Positions 36,309 through 45,517 are shown, counted from the first letter of the stretch. The stretch: 64,000 nt of DNA from Natronospirillum operosum (GCF_004768465.1 NZ_SRMF01000002.1:37509-101508); one strand, 5' to 3'. The notes: generated from the sequence alone by a model not told the origin. Numbers and translations are program-made.

Positions 36309-37545
36309 TCAGGCCTATCTTTGGTTCTACCTGCCGGGCCAGACTGAACCTGTCGTGTGCGGCATTGTGGCCTTTGACGGCCAGGACCATGTGTTTCGCT
36401 ACGCCCGCAGCTACCTTCAGCGGGACAACGCCATTCCGCTGGCGCCACCCAACTGCACGTTGGGCGCCCTCGACAATGAAGAACACATACTGGATGACGA
36501 GCTGAACAGCGCCATCCGGGATGCTTCGCCGGATGCCTGGGGTCGCAATATCATGCTCCGTGAGCATGCCAATGCACCGGGGAGAAGTAACAGAGAGCTG
36601 GGGGAGATAGACTTCTTGCTGCGGGCGGGGCCGGACCGGATCGGGGCTCTGGATGCCACAGACACTCCGAGCCGGTATATTCCCAAGGAGGGTCATGCGG
36701 CCCCTTTGGCGGAGTTGTTGGAGGCGGCCGACCGCATCGATCAGGGCAGGCCGCTGGATGATCAACTGGATGCCGCGCTGAACCACGGCACCAGTGTGGG
36801 TGGTGCCCGGCCCAAGGCCCTGCTGCACGAAAACGGAGAGTTCTGGATCGCCAAATTCAGTTCCTCGAGAGACTCTGCCGACATGGTGGGCATCGAGGAT
36901 GCAGGAATGGCATTGGCCAGGCTGGCGGGTATCAGGGTCGCGGAAACTCGAATCGTCGAATCACTCAACAAGCGCGTGATTCTGGTACGCCGATTTGATC
37001 GAACAGTCACTCCAGGGGGCGTCCAGCGCCGTCACATGATCAGTGCGATGACACTGCTGGGCCTGGATGAGTATGCCGTCCGGGCCGGCCATTCAAGCTA
37101 TCTGGAACTGGCGGACATGCTCAGACAGTTCGCCCGAGATTTCAGGTCCGATGGAGCAGAGTTGTTTCGCCGCATGGTGTTCAACATGCTCATCGGCAAC
37201 GTGGATGATCATGCCAGAAACCATGCGTGCTTCTGGGACGGTGAATGCCTGGAGCTGACACCCGCCTACGATGTCTGCCCGCAGCCACGAACCGGAGTGT
37301 CCGCCGACCAGGCAATGATTGTCGGCGCGTGGGGCCGTCAGTCCAATTTGCAGAACGCGCTCAGTGAGTGTGAGCGCTTTGGTCTTGGCATCGACGAAGC
37401 AACAGAGATAGTCGAGACCATGACCGCCACCGTCCGCAACCACTGGGAGCAGGTGTTTGCGGACTCGGGAGTACCGGAAGGCGACCGCCAGTACCTGTCC
37501 CGAGCCACCATTCTTGGCGAGTCGGTGTTTTACGAACTGTCGTGA
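36298..37545 (+). CDS. hipA: HipA-family serine/threonine kinase toxin
   Basis: Protein of 415 residues of the HipA kinase family, which in E. coli phosphorylates glutamyl-tRNA synthetase and causes growth arrest. The N-terminal HipA_N region includes DASPDAWGRNIM and GEIDFLLRAGPDRIGAL. The core shows SVGGARPKALL (ATP-binding loop), FWIAKFSSSRD, VILVRRFDR, and the catalytic stretch NMLIGNVDDHARNHAC with LTPAYDVCP. All kinase motifs look intact, so the toxin is probably active. It is controlled by the upstream HipB-like antitoxin. Confidence 0.9.
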   Translation: MISDQAYLWFYLPGQTEPVVCGIVAFDGQDHVFRYARSYLQRDNAIPLAPPNCTLGALDNEEHILDDELNSAIRDASPDAWGRNIMLREHANAPGRSNRELGEIDFLLRAGPDRIGALDATDTPSRYIPKEGHAAPLAELLEAADRIDQGRPLDDQLDAALNHGTSVGGARPKALLHENGEFWIAKFSSSRDSADMVGIEDAGMALARLAGIRVAETRIVESLNKRVILVRRFDRTVTPGGVQRRHMISAMTLLGLDEYAVRAGHSSYLELADMLRQFARDFRSDGAELFRRMVFNMLIGNVDDHARNHACFWDGECLELTPAYDVCPQPRTGVSADQAMIVGAWGRQSNLQNALSECERFGLGIDEATEIVETMTATVRNHWEQVFADSGVPEGDRQYLSRATILGESVFYELS

Positions 37546-37600
37546 GCGCCCTCTGCGGTCTCTGCACTTTCACGGGCAGTGCCCGGCGAGCCCTGCCAGC

Positions 37601-38230
37601 TCAGTATTCGCTGAAACCCTTGCCTTCGAATATCTTGTCCCGGCAACGCTCGATACGTGCCAGCCGGGTTTTGGCCTGTTTGGCGCCAGCAATATGAATC
37701 AGGTAGCTGCGCTGTCGGCCCGGGGTCAGGGCCTGGAAAGCTTCTTTCAGGTCCTGATCCCGGTCCATGGCTTCCTGAAATTAGATGGGAACCTCATAGT
37801 CGGCGGTCTGTTTGGGCTCGACCTTGAGGCCGGCCTTTTCAATCTCGATGGCTTCCAGAACATAGTCTCGCAGCACTGGCGCCAGTGCGGTGACCCGCTC
37901 GGCATCGGTGAAACGAATCACCCGGCCTGACTGGGTGTGCTCGCCCGGAGCTTCCAACAAGCGGTGCGGGTCCTTCAACAGGGCGCCCTTCATGAAACTC
38001 AGTACATAGTTGTTCTTGAAAGCACCGATCATCACCACATTCTGGCCCTTCAGGGTGTAACAGGGCGCCCCCCATTTGCGGTCTTCCACCAGCGGTGTGC
38101 CCAGCACCACCGCACGCAGGCGGGTCAGCCCGTCGCGCCAGGTGTTGACCTTGCATGCGGGCGTGCCCACCTTGTCACAACGGCCACAGCCTTCGGCCAG
38201 GTACTCGTCAACTGCAGGGTTCTTGCTCAT
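37601..38230 (-). pseudogene. ydeI: ydeI (YdeI/OmpD-associated, DUF1801-like) interrupted by an in-frame stop
   Basis: The reading frame from ATG 38230 gives 149 residues ending ADYEVPI and then TAA (37781-37783). Without any frameshift it continues for 59 more codons (FQEAMDRDQDLKEAFQAL, then GRQRSYLIHIAGAKQAKTR and RIERC) to TGA at 37601. These are the conserved C-terminal segments of the family, and the joined length of 209 residues is normal. One base change (GAA to TAA would fit the family) explains the break. AGGA precedes an in-frame ATG just after the stop, so a separate C-terminal piece could still be made. Last gene of a four-gene operon. Confidence 0.85.
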
Positions 38231-38451
38231 GGTTCAGTCACCTTGCGGCGCCGGGTGATGTAGGGCAACACAAACAGATATAACCCGGAAAACAGCAACA
38301 ATGCCAGTGGCGGCAAAGGGGAGTAGGTCACCCAGGCCGGCGGCACGCCATCGGCACTTGTGGCCAGCGCCACAAAGTTGGCGATCACGGTTGCGGTGAA
38401 TATGATCGCTATCCAGCGGTGGGCCTGGCGGATTGCATTGCTGACTGTCAT
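38227..38451 (-). CDS. Small two-helix membrane protein
   Basis: Protein of 74 residues with two hydrophobic helices (WIAIIFTATVIANFVALA and LPPLALLLFSGLYLFVLPYI) and a basic C-terminus (TRRRKVTEP). It resembles short uncharacterised membrane proteins often encoded beside VOC or YdeI proteins. It overlaps the VOC stop by one base and the ydeI start by four bases, so it belongs to the same operon. Confidence 0.72.
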   Translation of the reverse strand: MTVSNAIRQAHRWIAIIFTATVIANFVALATSADGVPPAWVTYSPLPPLALLLFSGLYLFVLPYITRRRKVTEP

Positions 38452-38861
38452 CAGACTTCTCTCCTCTCGATCATTTTCCAGCCATTCCCCGAGGGGTCGC
38501 GAAACCCGGCATCAATGGTGCCGAACCGCTCGATGGGCTCCTGCGTGAACTCCACGCCCCTGGTTTTCATTTGTGCATAGGCTGCTCGGCAGTCGTTCAC
38601 CGCCAGCACCAGGGCGGGCATGGCCCCCTTGGCCACCAGTGCTGCCAGCGCCTGCCCGGTGGCCTCATCCTGCACCGGCGGCCCCGGTACGAAGAGCCCC
38701 AACTGAAACGAGGACTGCTCCGGATGCTGCACCGTAACCCAGCGGAAGTAGCCGTTGTTCACGTCGGTATGCACGCGAAAGCCCAGTTTCTCCACATAGA
38801 ATTCGAGCGCCTCGTCCTGATCACGCACATAGACGCCCACTACCTCAATACCCTGACTCAT
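38451..38861 (-). CDS. VOC-superfamily (glyoxalase/bleomycin-resistance-like) protein
   Basis: Protein of 136 residues with one VOC module (VVGVYVRDQDEALEFYVEKL at the start, FRDPSGNGWKMIER at the end). It has the usual paired beta-alpha-beta-beta-beta units, and metal-ligand positions may be partly kept. Substrate unknown. An AAGGAGG ribosome binding site precedes the ATG. It lies 45 bases after the AraC regulator and leads the small membrane protein and ydeI. Confidence 0.86.
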   Translation of the reverse strand: MSQGIEVVGVYVRDQDEALEFYVEKLGFRVHTDVNNGYFRWVTVQHPEQSSFQLGLFVPGPPVQDEATGQALAALVAKGAMPALVLAVNDCRAAYAQMKTRGVEFTQEPIERFGTIDAGFRDPSGNGWKMIERREV

Positions 38862-38906
38862 ACGACCTCCTTGCTTGTTTTTCTCACCGCCAGTATTGCC
38901 GGTCGT

Positions 38907-39374
38907 CTATGGACGTGACTTCTCCAAAACTGCGCTTTTGAGCTGAGGTCGCTCACTGGCCTTGAGAAAACAGGCCGGCATCTGCATCGAAGCCGGGGGC
39001 GGCTCCGCCCGGGCATGAGCACGAAACTCACCCGGGCTCCTGCCGCTAATGGCGCGAAAGGTACGACCAAAGGTACCCAGGCTCTCCCAGCCTACACTCA
39101 GGGCAATCTCGGTAATGGGCAGGTCGGTGTCGCGCAACAGGGCCGTTGCCCGCTCGATGCGTCGCGACAGCAGGTACCGATGCGGCGGCACCCCGAATGC
39201 CTCCTTGAAGGAGCGCGCAAAGTGGGCTTCGGAAACACCGCTGACCTGTGCCAGGCGGCAGATCGGCCACTGCTCGTGCGAGGCCGCATCCATTCGGTCC
39301 CGGGCCCGCAGGAGCCGCCGCAGCAGCCGCGGGTTTGGGGTGTTTGGTTTCTGTGTCTGATGTTTGCCGGTCAT
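38907..39374 (-). CDS. AraC-family regulator, HTH-only form
   Basis: Protein of about 155 residues made up mainly of the AraC DNA-binding domain: ICRLAQVSGVSEAHFARSFK, then HRYLLSRRIERATALLRDTD, and ITEIALSVGWESLGTFGRTF. There is no separate ligand-binding domain. ATG 39374 is preferred; a longer form from 39467 would overlap the nnr gene by 53 bases. It probably controls the VOC, membrane-protein and ydeI genes that follow. Confidence 0.82.
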   Translation of the reverse strand: MTGKHQTQKPNTPNPRLLRRLLRARDRMDAASHEQWPICRLAQVSGVSEAHFARSFKEAFGVPPHRYLLSRRIERATALLRDTDLPITEIALSVGWESLGTFGRTFRAISGRSPGEFRAHARAEPPPASMQMPACFLKASERPQLKSAVLEKSRP

Positions 39375-39414
39375 GCTGTCTGCCTTAAATGGTTGCTCAT
39401 GCCCATCAGGACGC

Positions 39415-40941
39415 TCAGGTGATACTTCGACCTGATGCATCCCGGGTGGCCAACGCAGAGCTGTCACGAGACTCGGCCCGAAAACCCAGATGCCAGGCGG
39501 TTTCGGCCAGGTTATCCAGTACCTGGGTGGCGCGCACGACCGGCTGCCTGTGGGCCCGCTGCAGGGCGGCCCGGGTGACCAGCCAGGCGCCGCTTTCGGC
39601 GGCCGCGGAGGCGGACAGCCCCTGTGCCAGCAGAGCGCCGATCACCCCGGACAGCACATCACCCAGACCGCCGGTGGCCATGGCGCCGGAGGCAAACGGC
39701 AGCACGCTGCAGTGGCCGGCATGGGCGATCACGGTGCCGGCACCTTTCAGAACCACCACGCCGTCATAACGCTGCTGTATGTTCTGCGCGGCCTGTAAGC
39801 GATCGGCCTCGATGTCGGCCACCTTGCAATCGAGCAAGCGGGCTGCCTCGCCAGGGTGCGGGGTGAGTACCCACTCCGGCCGCTGAAAAGGCCGCGCCGC
39901 CAGATGCCAGAGTGCATCGGCATCGACCACCATCCCCTGCGGCGGCAGGGCGGCATCGGTCAGCAGGCGGCAGACGGTTTGCCAGCGCATCGTAGCCGCC
40001 TGATCACGCCCCAGCCCAGGGCCAACCACCACCGTCTGGCGCGGTTGCAGCGCATGCGGTACCGGGTCGCCGCGCACCATGATTTCCGGGGCGCGGGCCA
40101 GCAGTGCAGAATGGCAGGCCGGATTCAGGTGGGCGGTAACCAGACCGGCCCCGGTCACCAGCGCGCCTTCGGCGGCGAGCATGCCGGCGCCCCAGAGCCC
40201 GGCGCCGGAGCCGATCACCAGCACATGGCCCTGCGCGCCCTTATGGGTAGTGGCGGACCGACGGGGCCAGTGCAGATCCTCTGCATTCAGCAGGTGCGCC
40301 AGCATCGGTTGCCCATCCATGCTGACCTGCAGAGAGTGCAGACTGACTGCACCGGTCAGCCCCGGCCCCTGGCCGGTGAACAGACCCAGTTTGGCGCCGA
40401 TGAAGGTGACCGTGTGGCCAGCCCGCACTACACACTCCGGATCGCCGACCGCACCGGTGGAAGCATTCAGGCCGCTGGGGCAGTCAACGGCCAGTATCCG
40501 AGGCACAGGCTGCCGGCGCAGCCAGCGAATGGCATCGGCGATGGCGCCTCTGGGTTCGCCCTGAAAGCCGGTGCCGAGCAGCGCATCCACACAGACTGCG
40601 GGAGATGGCAGCGCTGTCAGGTCATTGGTGATCACCACGCCAGCCTTTTTGGCCTCGGCATGGGCCAGCTCGGCATCACTGCCTGTGCGCGGTTCACCCT
40701 TCAACCAGACGGTGACCGGGCGCCTGGCGCGATGCAGGTTGGCGGCCAGCAGCAGGCCGTCACCGCCGTTGTTGCCGCTGCCACAGAGCACGGCCACGGG
40801 AAGCTCGGCGGGGAAATGCTGTGCCAGCACCTGCTGTGCTGCGGTGGCAGCACGCTGCATCAGTATCCAGGTTGGCTGGTCGCTGGCCTGCGCCCACTGC
40901 TGCTCGGCGGCGCCGACTGAGGCACCACTGTAGAGATGCAT
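39415..40941 (-). CDS. nnr: Bifunctional NAD(P)H-hydrate epimerase and ADP-dependent dehydratase
   Basis: Protein of 508 residues that repairs damaged NAD(P)H. The N-terminal YjeF_N epimerase domain (1-210) carries LCGSGNNGGDGLLLA and DCPSGLNASTGAVGDP. The C-terminal ribokinase-like dehydratase (about 230-485) carries GHVLVIGSGAGLWGAGMLAAEGAL, VLTPHPGEAARLL, VVLKGAGTVIAH and the catalytic GAMATGGLGDVLSGVIGALLAQG. AGGAG precedes the ATG. In many gammaproteobacteria it sits beside tsaE, which is absent here. Confidence 0.95.
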   Translation of the reverse strand: MHLYSGASVGAAEQQWAQASDQPTWILMQRAATAAQQVLAQHFPAELPVAVLCGSGNNGGDGLLLAANLHRARRPVTVWLKGEPRTGSDAELAHAEAKKAGVVITNDLTALPSPAVCVDALLGTGFQGEPRGAIADAIRWLRRQPVPRILAVDCPSGLNASTGAVGDPECVVRAGHTVTFIGAKLGLFTGQGPGLTGAVSLHSLQVSMDGQPMLAHLLNAEDLHWPRRSATTHKGAQGHVLVIGSGAGLWGAGMLAAEGALVTGAGLVTAHLNPACHSALLARAPEIMVRGDPVPHALQPRQTVVVGPGLGRDQAATMRWQTVCRLLTDAALPPQGMVVDADALWHLAARPFQRPEWVLTPHPGEAARLLDCKVADIEADRLQAAQNIQQRYDGVVVLKGAGTVIAHAGHCSVLPFASGAMATGGLGDVLSGVIGALLAQGLSASAAAESGAWLVTRAALQRAHRQPVVRATQVLDNLAETAWHLGFRAESRDSSALATRDASGRSIT

Positions 40942-41136
40942 GCTGAAGCTCCTGTTCTGTGCGCACTGCGCTCACTGTGCTCTTTATCTTGAGCTGCCGG
41001 ATGCCTGATCCGGGTGTTTGATGATCCCCATGCGCTATGATATACCCCGATCACCCCGTTGCCAGCGATGCTGGCGCCGGACTTCAGTCGCAACCATGGA
41101 TCATGACGCCAACCCGATGAAGAGTTCACACTGCCC

Positions 41137-41964
41137 ATGATACGGTTTTCCAGGGTCTGCCGTACAATCACCCGCGCCCTTGTGCTGCTGACTCTGACGG
41201 TCTGGCTGCCGAGCCTGGCCATGGCGGAAGTGCGCATTGCGGTGGCGGCCAATTTCAACCCGACTCTGGAACACCTGGTGACGCAGTATCAGAGCCAGCA
41301 TCCGGATTTCAGGGTTCGCATCAGCAGCGGCTCCTCCGGCAAGCACTTTGCCCAGATTCGGCAAGGGGCGCCGTTTGATCTTTTCTTTTCTGCCGACGAT
41401 CAGCGCACGGCCGATCTGGTGGACAGCGGCGAGGCCCTGCCCGACAGCCGCCTTGTCTATGCGCTGGGTCAGTTGATGCTGTGGAGCAACGACCCGGAGC
41501 TGATCCCGGAGGACGGCCTGGCTCTGCTGCAGTCGGGCGAATTCCGGCGCCTGGCCATTGCCAACCCGCGCGTGGCGCCCTATGGGGTGGCGGCCGAAGC
41601 ACTGCTCGACAATGCCGGCGTCCAGTTGCAGTCCCGTCAACTGGTAACCGGCCAGAGCATCAGTCAGGCCTTCACCTTTGTGCGCTCGGGCAATGCTGAA
41701 CTGGGACTGGTGGCCGCCTCCCAGGTGATTGTGCTGGAGCGCCAGCAGGGGGGTGAGCCCATGGGCTCCCGCTGGCTGCCGCCGGCCGACAGCTACCCGC
41801 CCATAGTGCAGGAGGCGGTCATGCTGCAGGCCGGGGCCGACAACCCGTGGGCTGCTGCTTTCATGCAGTGGGTGCGCTGCGATCAGGTGGCGCACGGTAT
41901 TCTCGAGCAGGATGGCTATCTGCTGCCAAGCCGAAACGGAGAGGCAGGCTGTGCTGGGTATTGA
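41137..41964 (+). CDS. modA: Molybdate ABC transporter, periplasmic binding protein
   Basis: Protein of 275 residues with a signal peptide cleaved after SLAMA (residue 30). The ModA core starts EVRIAVAANFNPTLEHLV and continues with RISSGSSGKHFAQIRQGAPFDLFFSADDQR, then VAPYGVAAEALLDNAG. It binds molybdate or tungstate and delivers it to ModBC. The upstream 195 bases hold a TATGAT (41036-41041) that could be a -10 box, but I see no complete ModE box. It overlaps modB by 14 bases. Confidence 0.94.
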   Translation: MIRFSRVCRTITRALVLLTLTVWLPSLAMAEVRIAVAANFNPTLEHLVTQYQSQHPDFRVRISSGSSGKHFAQIRQGAPFDLFFSADDQRTADLVDSGEALPDSRLVYALGQLMLWSNDPELIPEDGLALLQSGEFRRLAIANPRVAPYGVAAEALLDNAGVQLQSRQLVTGQSISQAFTFVRSGNAELGLVAASQVIVLERQQGGEPMGSRWLPPADSYPPIVQEAVMLQAGADNPWAAAFMQWVRCDQVAHGILEQDGYLLPSRNGEAGCAGY

Positions 41965-42625
41965 GCAGGCCGACTGGATTGCCCTGGGGCTGACCCTCCG
42001 TCTGGCCGCAGTGACCACCGTGATACTGCTGGTGCTGGGCACACCGCTGGCCTGGTGGCTGGCGCATACCCGCAGCCGCATCCGGCTGGCCGTGGAGTCG
42101 ATTGTAGCGTTGCCGCTGGTGCTGCCGCCCACGGTGCTGGGCTTTTATGTGCTGATGCTGCTGGGGGCGCAGGGCCCGATTCAGGCACTGGGCGGCCCGG
42201 CACTGGCCTTTACCTTTACCGGGCTGGTGATCGGCTCGGTACTCTATTCCCTGCCCTTTGTGGTGCAGCCGCTGCAGAACGCCTTTGCCAGCCTGGATCG
42301 CAGCACGCTGGAAGCCGCCACTACTTTGCGCGCCACGCCTCTGGACCGCTGGCTGTCGGTCATTCTCCCACTGACCCGGCGCGGTTTTCTGACTGCCATT
42401 ACGCTGGGCTTTGCGCATACGGTGGGCGAGTTCGGTGTGGTGCTGATGATAGGCGGCAATATTCCGGGTGAGACCCAGGTGATTTCCATTGCCATCTATG
42501 ACCATGTCGAAGCCACCGACTATGGGTCGGCGCATCGGTTGTCCGGGCTGTTGCTGGGGTTGTCCTTCGTGATGCTGTTCGCCCTCTACACCCTCAATGG
42601 TCGCTTCCGGCTGGGGACCACATGA
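41951..42625 (+). CDS. modB: Molybdate ABC transporter, permease
   Basis: Inner-membrane protein of 224 residues with about five helices. It shows the ModB segments LPLVLPPTVLGFYVLMLLG and the ATPase-coupling motif EAATTLRATPLDRWLSVILPL. I use GTG 41951, preceded by GGAGAGG; the ATG at 41912 lies well inside modA. The 3' end overlaps modC (ATGA). Confidence 0.93.
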   Translation: MLGIEQADWIALGLTLRLAAVTTVILLVLGTPLAWWLAHTRSRIRLAVESIVALPLVLPPTVLGFYVLMLLGAQGPIQALGGPALAFTFTGLVIGSVLYSLPFVVQPLQNAFASLDRSTLEAATTLRATPLDRWLSVILPLTRRGFLTAITLGFAHTVGEFGVVLMIGGNIPGETQVISIAIYDHVEATDYGSAHRLSGLLLGLSFVMLFALYTLNGRFRLGTT

Positions 42626-43686
42626 TCGAATTCGATTTCCATCTGCAGCGCCCGGGCTTTTGCCTGGAACTGGCCGGCCGGATACCGCCCCGGGGCGTCA
42701 CGGCCCTGTTCGGGCATTCCGGCTGCGGCAAGACCACGCTGCTACGCTGTCTGGCCGGGCTGGAGCCGGAGGTACAGGGTCGGCTGAGCGTCAACGGCCA
42801 GCAGTGGCAGGCCGGGGGTCGGCAATGGCCGCCGCACCAGCGTGCGGTGGGTTATGTGTTTCAGGAAGGCGCCCTGTTCCCGCACCTCACCGTGACCGGC
42901 AATCTGCACTACGGCTATCGCCGGGTGCCGGCAGACGCACGGCGTTTACAGCCGGGCGAGGTTGTCGAACTGCTGGGTCTGGCGCCGTTGCTGCACCGCT
43001 ACCCGCACGAACTGTCCGGCGGGCAACGGCAGAGGGTGGCGATCGGGCGGGCCTTGCTGACCAGCCCTGATCTGCTGTTGATGGATGAGCCATTGGCGGC
43101 GCTGGATGCCCTGAGCAAGAACGAGATTCTGCCCTGGCTGGACCGTTTGCATCAGACGCTGGATATCCCGGTGGTCTATGTCACCCATGCCATCGAGGAG
43201 GTGGCCCGGCTGGCGGATCACATGCTGCTGCTGGAGCAGGGTCGGCTGCTGGCCGCCGGGCCGCTGCAGTCGCTGCTGACCCGCACGGACCTGCCGCTGG
43301 CCCATGCCGACAATGCCACCTCGGTGATCGAAACCAAGGTCGTCCGGTTCGAGTCCGAATACCACCTGCTGCATCTGACATTTGATGGCGGCGAGTTGCA
43401 GGTGCCCTGCACACACGCGCCCGAGACCTCGACGGTACGCATTCGGGTGGCAGCAAGAGATGTGGTGCTCAGCCTGAGCGCCGACAGCCGAGGCAGCGCC
43501 CTGAATCATCTGCCGGCACGGATTACCGGCTTCAATAACGACCCCCACCCGGCGCATCAACTGGTCACCCTGACCCTGGGCGACACCCCGCTGCTGGCCC
43601 GCATCACGCGCAAATCACGCGATCAACTGGGCCTGCAGACCGGCCAGGCCGTCCATGTGCAGTTCAAGGCGGTGGCGATCAGCTGA
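42622..43686 (+). CDS. modC: Molybdate ABC transporter, ATP-binding protein with C-terminal MOP domain
   Basis: ATPase of 354 residues. Walker A GHSGCGKTT, Q-loop YVFQEGALFPHLTV, signature [16 protein letters not shown], Walker B LLLMDEPLAALD and switch histidine VTHAIEE are intact. The C-terminal part (about 290-353) is a MOP/TOBE domain (NHLPARITGFNNDPHPAHQLV) that binds oxyanion and can adjust transport to internal molybdate. Last gene of modABC, convergent with eda. Confidence 0.95.
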   Translation: MIEFDFHLQRPGFCLELAGRIPPRGVTALFGHSGCGKTTLLRCLAGLEPEVQGRLSVNGQQWQAGGRQWPPHQRAVGYVFQEGALFPHLTVTGNLHYGYRRVPADARRLQPGEVVELLGLAPLLHRYPHELSGGQRQRVAIGRALLTSPDLLLMDEPLAALDALSKNEILPWLDRLHQTLDIPVVYVTHAIEEVARLADHMLLLEQGRLLAAGPLQSLLTRTDLPLAHADNATSVIETKVVRFESEYHLLHLTFDGGELQVPCTHAPETSTVRIRVAARDVVLSLSADSRGSALNHLPARITGFNNDPHPAHQLVTLTLGDTPLLARITRKSRDQLGLQTGQAVHVQFKAVAIS

Positions 43687-43707
43687 GCCGAACACAGGCG
43701 CCTGCTG

Positions 43708-44337
43708 TCAGTGGCCCAATGCGACGGCCTCGGCAGCCAGGTGTGTGATGCCCGCCCAGTCCTCTTGCGCCAGCAGGTCGGCCGGTACCAGCCAGGACCC
43801 ACCGACACAGACCACGCTCGGCAGAGCCAGATAGTCCTGATAGTTGGCCCGGCCAATACCCCCGGTGGGGCAAAATCGCACCTGCGGGAACGGGCCGGCC
43901 AGCGCCTTCAGGGCGGCGACACCGCCGGCGACTTCAGCCGGAAAGAACTTGAGATAGTGATAGCCCGCATCCAGAGCCGCCATCAGTTCGGATGCGGTGG
44001 CCACGCCCGGTAACAGAGGAATGGCTGACTCCCGGCCCGCAGTCAGCAGATTCGGCGTGGCGCCGGGGCTGACGGCAAATCGGGCCCCTGCGCGCACCGC
44101 CTGGTCGAGCTGATCCGGATTGGTGACGGTACCGGCGCCGATGGTCAGTTCCGGGATCTGCGCCAGTTCGCGGATGATGTCGAGGGCGGCATCGGTGCGC
44201 AGAGTGACTTCCAGCACGCTGATACCCCCCTTGTGCAGTGCTTTGGCCACTTCAATCGCGGCGGGAACGGATTTCAGCGCCAGCACCGGAATAACCGGGC
44301 GGGCCTGCTTGAGTAGTGTTTCCATGGGAGCGGTCAT
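43708..44337 (-). CDS. eda: KDPG/KHG aldolase
   Basis: Class I aldolase of 209 residues that splits 2-keto-3-deoxy-6-phosphogluconate into pyruvate and glyceraldehyde-3-phosphate. The catalytic glutamate is in VLEVTLRTD, the Schiff-base lysine in [10 protein letters not shown], and the phosphate site in [11 protein letters not shown] 44337 has a GGAG site 8 bases upstream. The gene follows the RpiR-type regulator by 26 bases. Together with kdgK it completes the lower KDG branch of this cluster. Confidence 0.95.
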   Translation of the reverse strand: MTAPMETLLKQARPVIPVLALKSVPAAIEVAKALHKGGISVLEVTLRTDAALDIIRELAQIPELTIGAGTVTNPDQLDQAVRAGARFAVSPGATPNLLTAGRESAIPLLPGVATASELMAALDAGYHYLKFFPAEVAGGVAALKALAGPFPQVRFCPTGGIGRANYQDYLALPSVVCVGGSWLVPADLLAQEDWAGITHLAAEAVALGH

Positions 44338-44363
44338 GCTCTGTCTCCTTGTTCGGGGCTGTT

Positions 44364-45230
44364 TCAATCGCCCAGCGGCTGGCCGTCATCAACGCCGTCA
44401 CGGCTGGCGATCAGTTGATACTTGATGCGACGCAGCCGTTCCGCTGCCACCAGTTCCATCTCGACCGCAACGGCGGTAGCCAGGATGTCCAGTAGCGCCA
44501 TGAAGGCATAGCGCGACGCCGTCGGTTTGAGAATGTCTTCCGACTCCTCGATGCTCAGTGTCAGGGCCACATCCACTGACCGTGCCAGCGCCGAGCCCGG
44601 TCGGGTCAGGGCAATGACCTCGGCCTGATACTGCCGCGCTATCTCGGCACATTTCACCAGCGGCTCGAAGCGTCCGGTGGCGGACAGGATCACCAGTACA
44701 TCCCCTTGCGACAGCGTCGCTGCCACCATGGTCTGCATCTGGGTGTCCACATAGGCACTGGCATGCAAACCCAGTCGGAACAACCGGTTTTCCAGTTCCT
44801 CGGCCAGGTTGGCACCACTGCCCCCACCCCCAAAGACAACCACGCGACGAGCCTCTTTCAGTCTGCCAACGGCGGCTTCCAGCGCGGTCTGATCCAACTG
44901 GTTTTCCAACTGGTGGATGGCATTGCGCAGACCGCCGATGACGTTGTCCTGCACGGCGCGCACATCGCCCTGGTGGTAAGGCTTGCGCAAATAGCGCCCG
45001 CCCACCACCTGTGCCTGCGCCAGTTCCAGCTTGACGCTCTTGAGGCTGTCACAGCCGATGGAACGGCAAAAGCGAGTGATCGTCGGCGGGCTCACATTGG
45101 CGGCGCGGGCCAGATCTGTGGTGCTGGTACGCACCGCGACATCCAGATTGTCCAGGATGTAATCGGCCACCTGCCGTTCGGCACGACTGAGTGAATCATG
45201 TACATCGCGGATGCGGGATATGATGTCCAA
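44364..45230 (-). CDS. HexR-like RpiR/MurR-family regulator
   Basis: Regulator of 288 residues. An N-terminal HTH_6 domain (1-77, [20 protein letters not shown]) is followed by a SIS sugar-phosphate-binding domain (about 120-260, [23 protein letters not shown] begins it and [13 protein letters not shown] follows). It is related to HexR, which responds to KDPG. It sits with eda and opposite kdgK, so it very likely controls the catabolic cluster. It is the best candidate to bind the GAAAATNATTTTC-like palindromes. A 319-base gap separates it from kdgK. Confidence 0.88.
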   Translation of the reverse strand: MDIISRIRDVHDSLSRAERQVADYILDNLDVAVRTSTTDLARAANVSPPTITRFCRSIGCDSLKSVKLELAQAQVVGGRYLRKPYHQGDVRAVQDNVIGGLRNAIHQLENQLDQTALEAAVGRLKEARRVVVFGGGGSGANLAEELENRLFRLGLHASAYVDTQMQTMVAATLSQGDVLVILSATGRFEPLVKCAEIARQYQAEVIALTRPGSALARSVDVALTLSIEESEDILKPTASRYAFMALLDILATAVAVEMELVAAERLRRIKYQLIASRDGVDDGQPLGD

Positions 45231-45247
45231 GGGTCAGGGTTCCACTG

Positions 45248-45340
45248 TCAGGCCTGCAATGCCTTGTAGGCTAGCAGATCCATTTCCACTTTGGCATCGA
45301 CTCCCCATGGCACCCGTGCCAACGATCTCGCTGGCCTGCA
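45248..45340 (-). pseudogene. RidA-family C-terminal relic
   Basis: In one minus-strand frame ending at TGA 45248, the last residues (RPARSLARVPWGVDAKVEM, then DLLAYKALQA) match the C-terminal consensus of RidA/YjgF proteins (PARxxVxVxxLPxxAxVEIExxAY). Upstream residues in the same frame are not RidA-like, and the gap cannot hold a full gene of about 115-130 codons. This looks like a decayed RidA gene. RidA hydrolyses enamine/imine products of amino-sugar-acid or amino-acid deamination, which would have suited this pathway. Confidence 0.42.
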
Positions 45341-45444
45341 CAGCATGGGAGAACTGCAGCTGACGCCCTCCAGCACCTGTCCAGCGGTGCTGAAACCGCC
45401 AATGCTCATAGTCCATTTGCCGCACCTGTTCTTCCTCACAATAA

Positions 45445-45457
45445 GGTAATTATTTTC
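45445..45457. promoter_or_regulatory. GAAAATNATTTTC-like operator, upstream of the kdgK promoter
   Basis: GGTAATTATTTTC. The right half is identical to the consensus and the left half differs at two positions. It is centred about 54 bases before the predicted kdgK transcription start. Confidence 0.5.
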
Positions 45458-45469
45458 ATATATTGGGTA

Positions 45470-45498
45470 TTTACAGCCTATTTCGGCCGCATTAGTAT
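45470..45498 (+). promoter_or_regulatory. Sigma70-like promoter of kdgK-M81
   Basis: TTTACA (45470-45475) and TAGTAT (45493-45498) with a 17-base spacer. Predicted start near 45505, about 45 bases before kdgK. It is flanked by two operator-like palindromes. Confidence 0.55.
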
Positions 45499-45517
45499 GC
45501 ATTCACATTTGTTTTGT

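Noticed and set aside
41031..41048. Possible ModE box upstream of modA
   Set aside because: Only one half resembles CGCTATATA; the second half-site is missing, so I did not call it.
43695..43704. CAGGCGCCTG palindrome between modC and eda as terminator
   Set aside because: Ten bases, no loop and no T-run; could be chance in GC-rich DNA.
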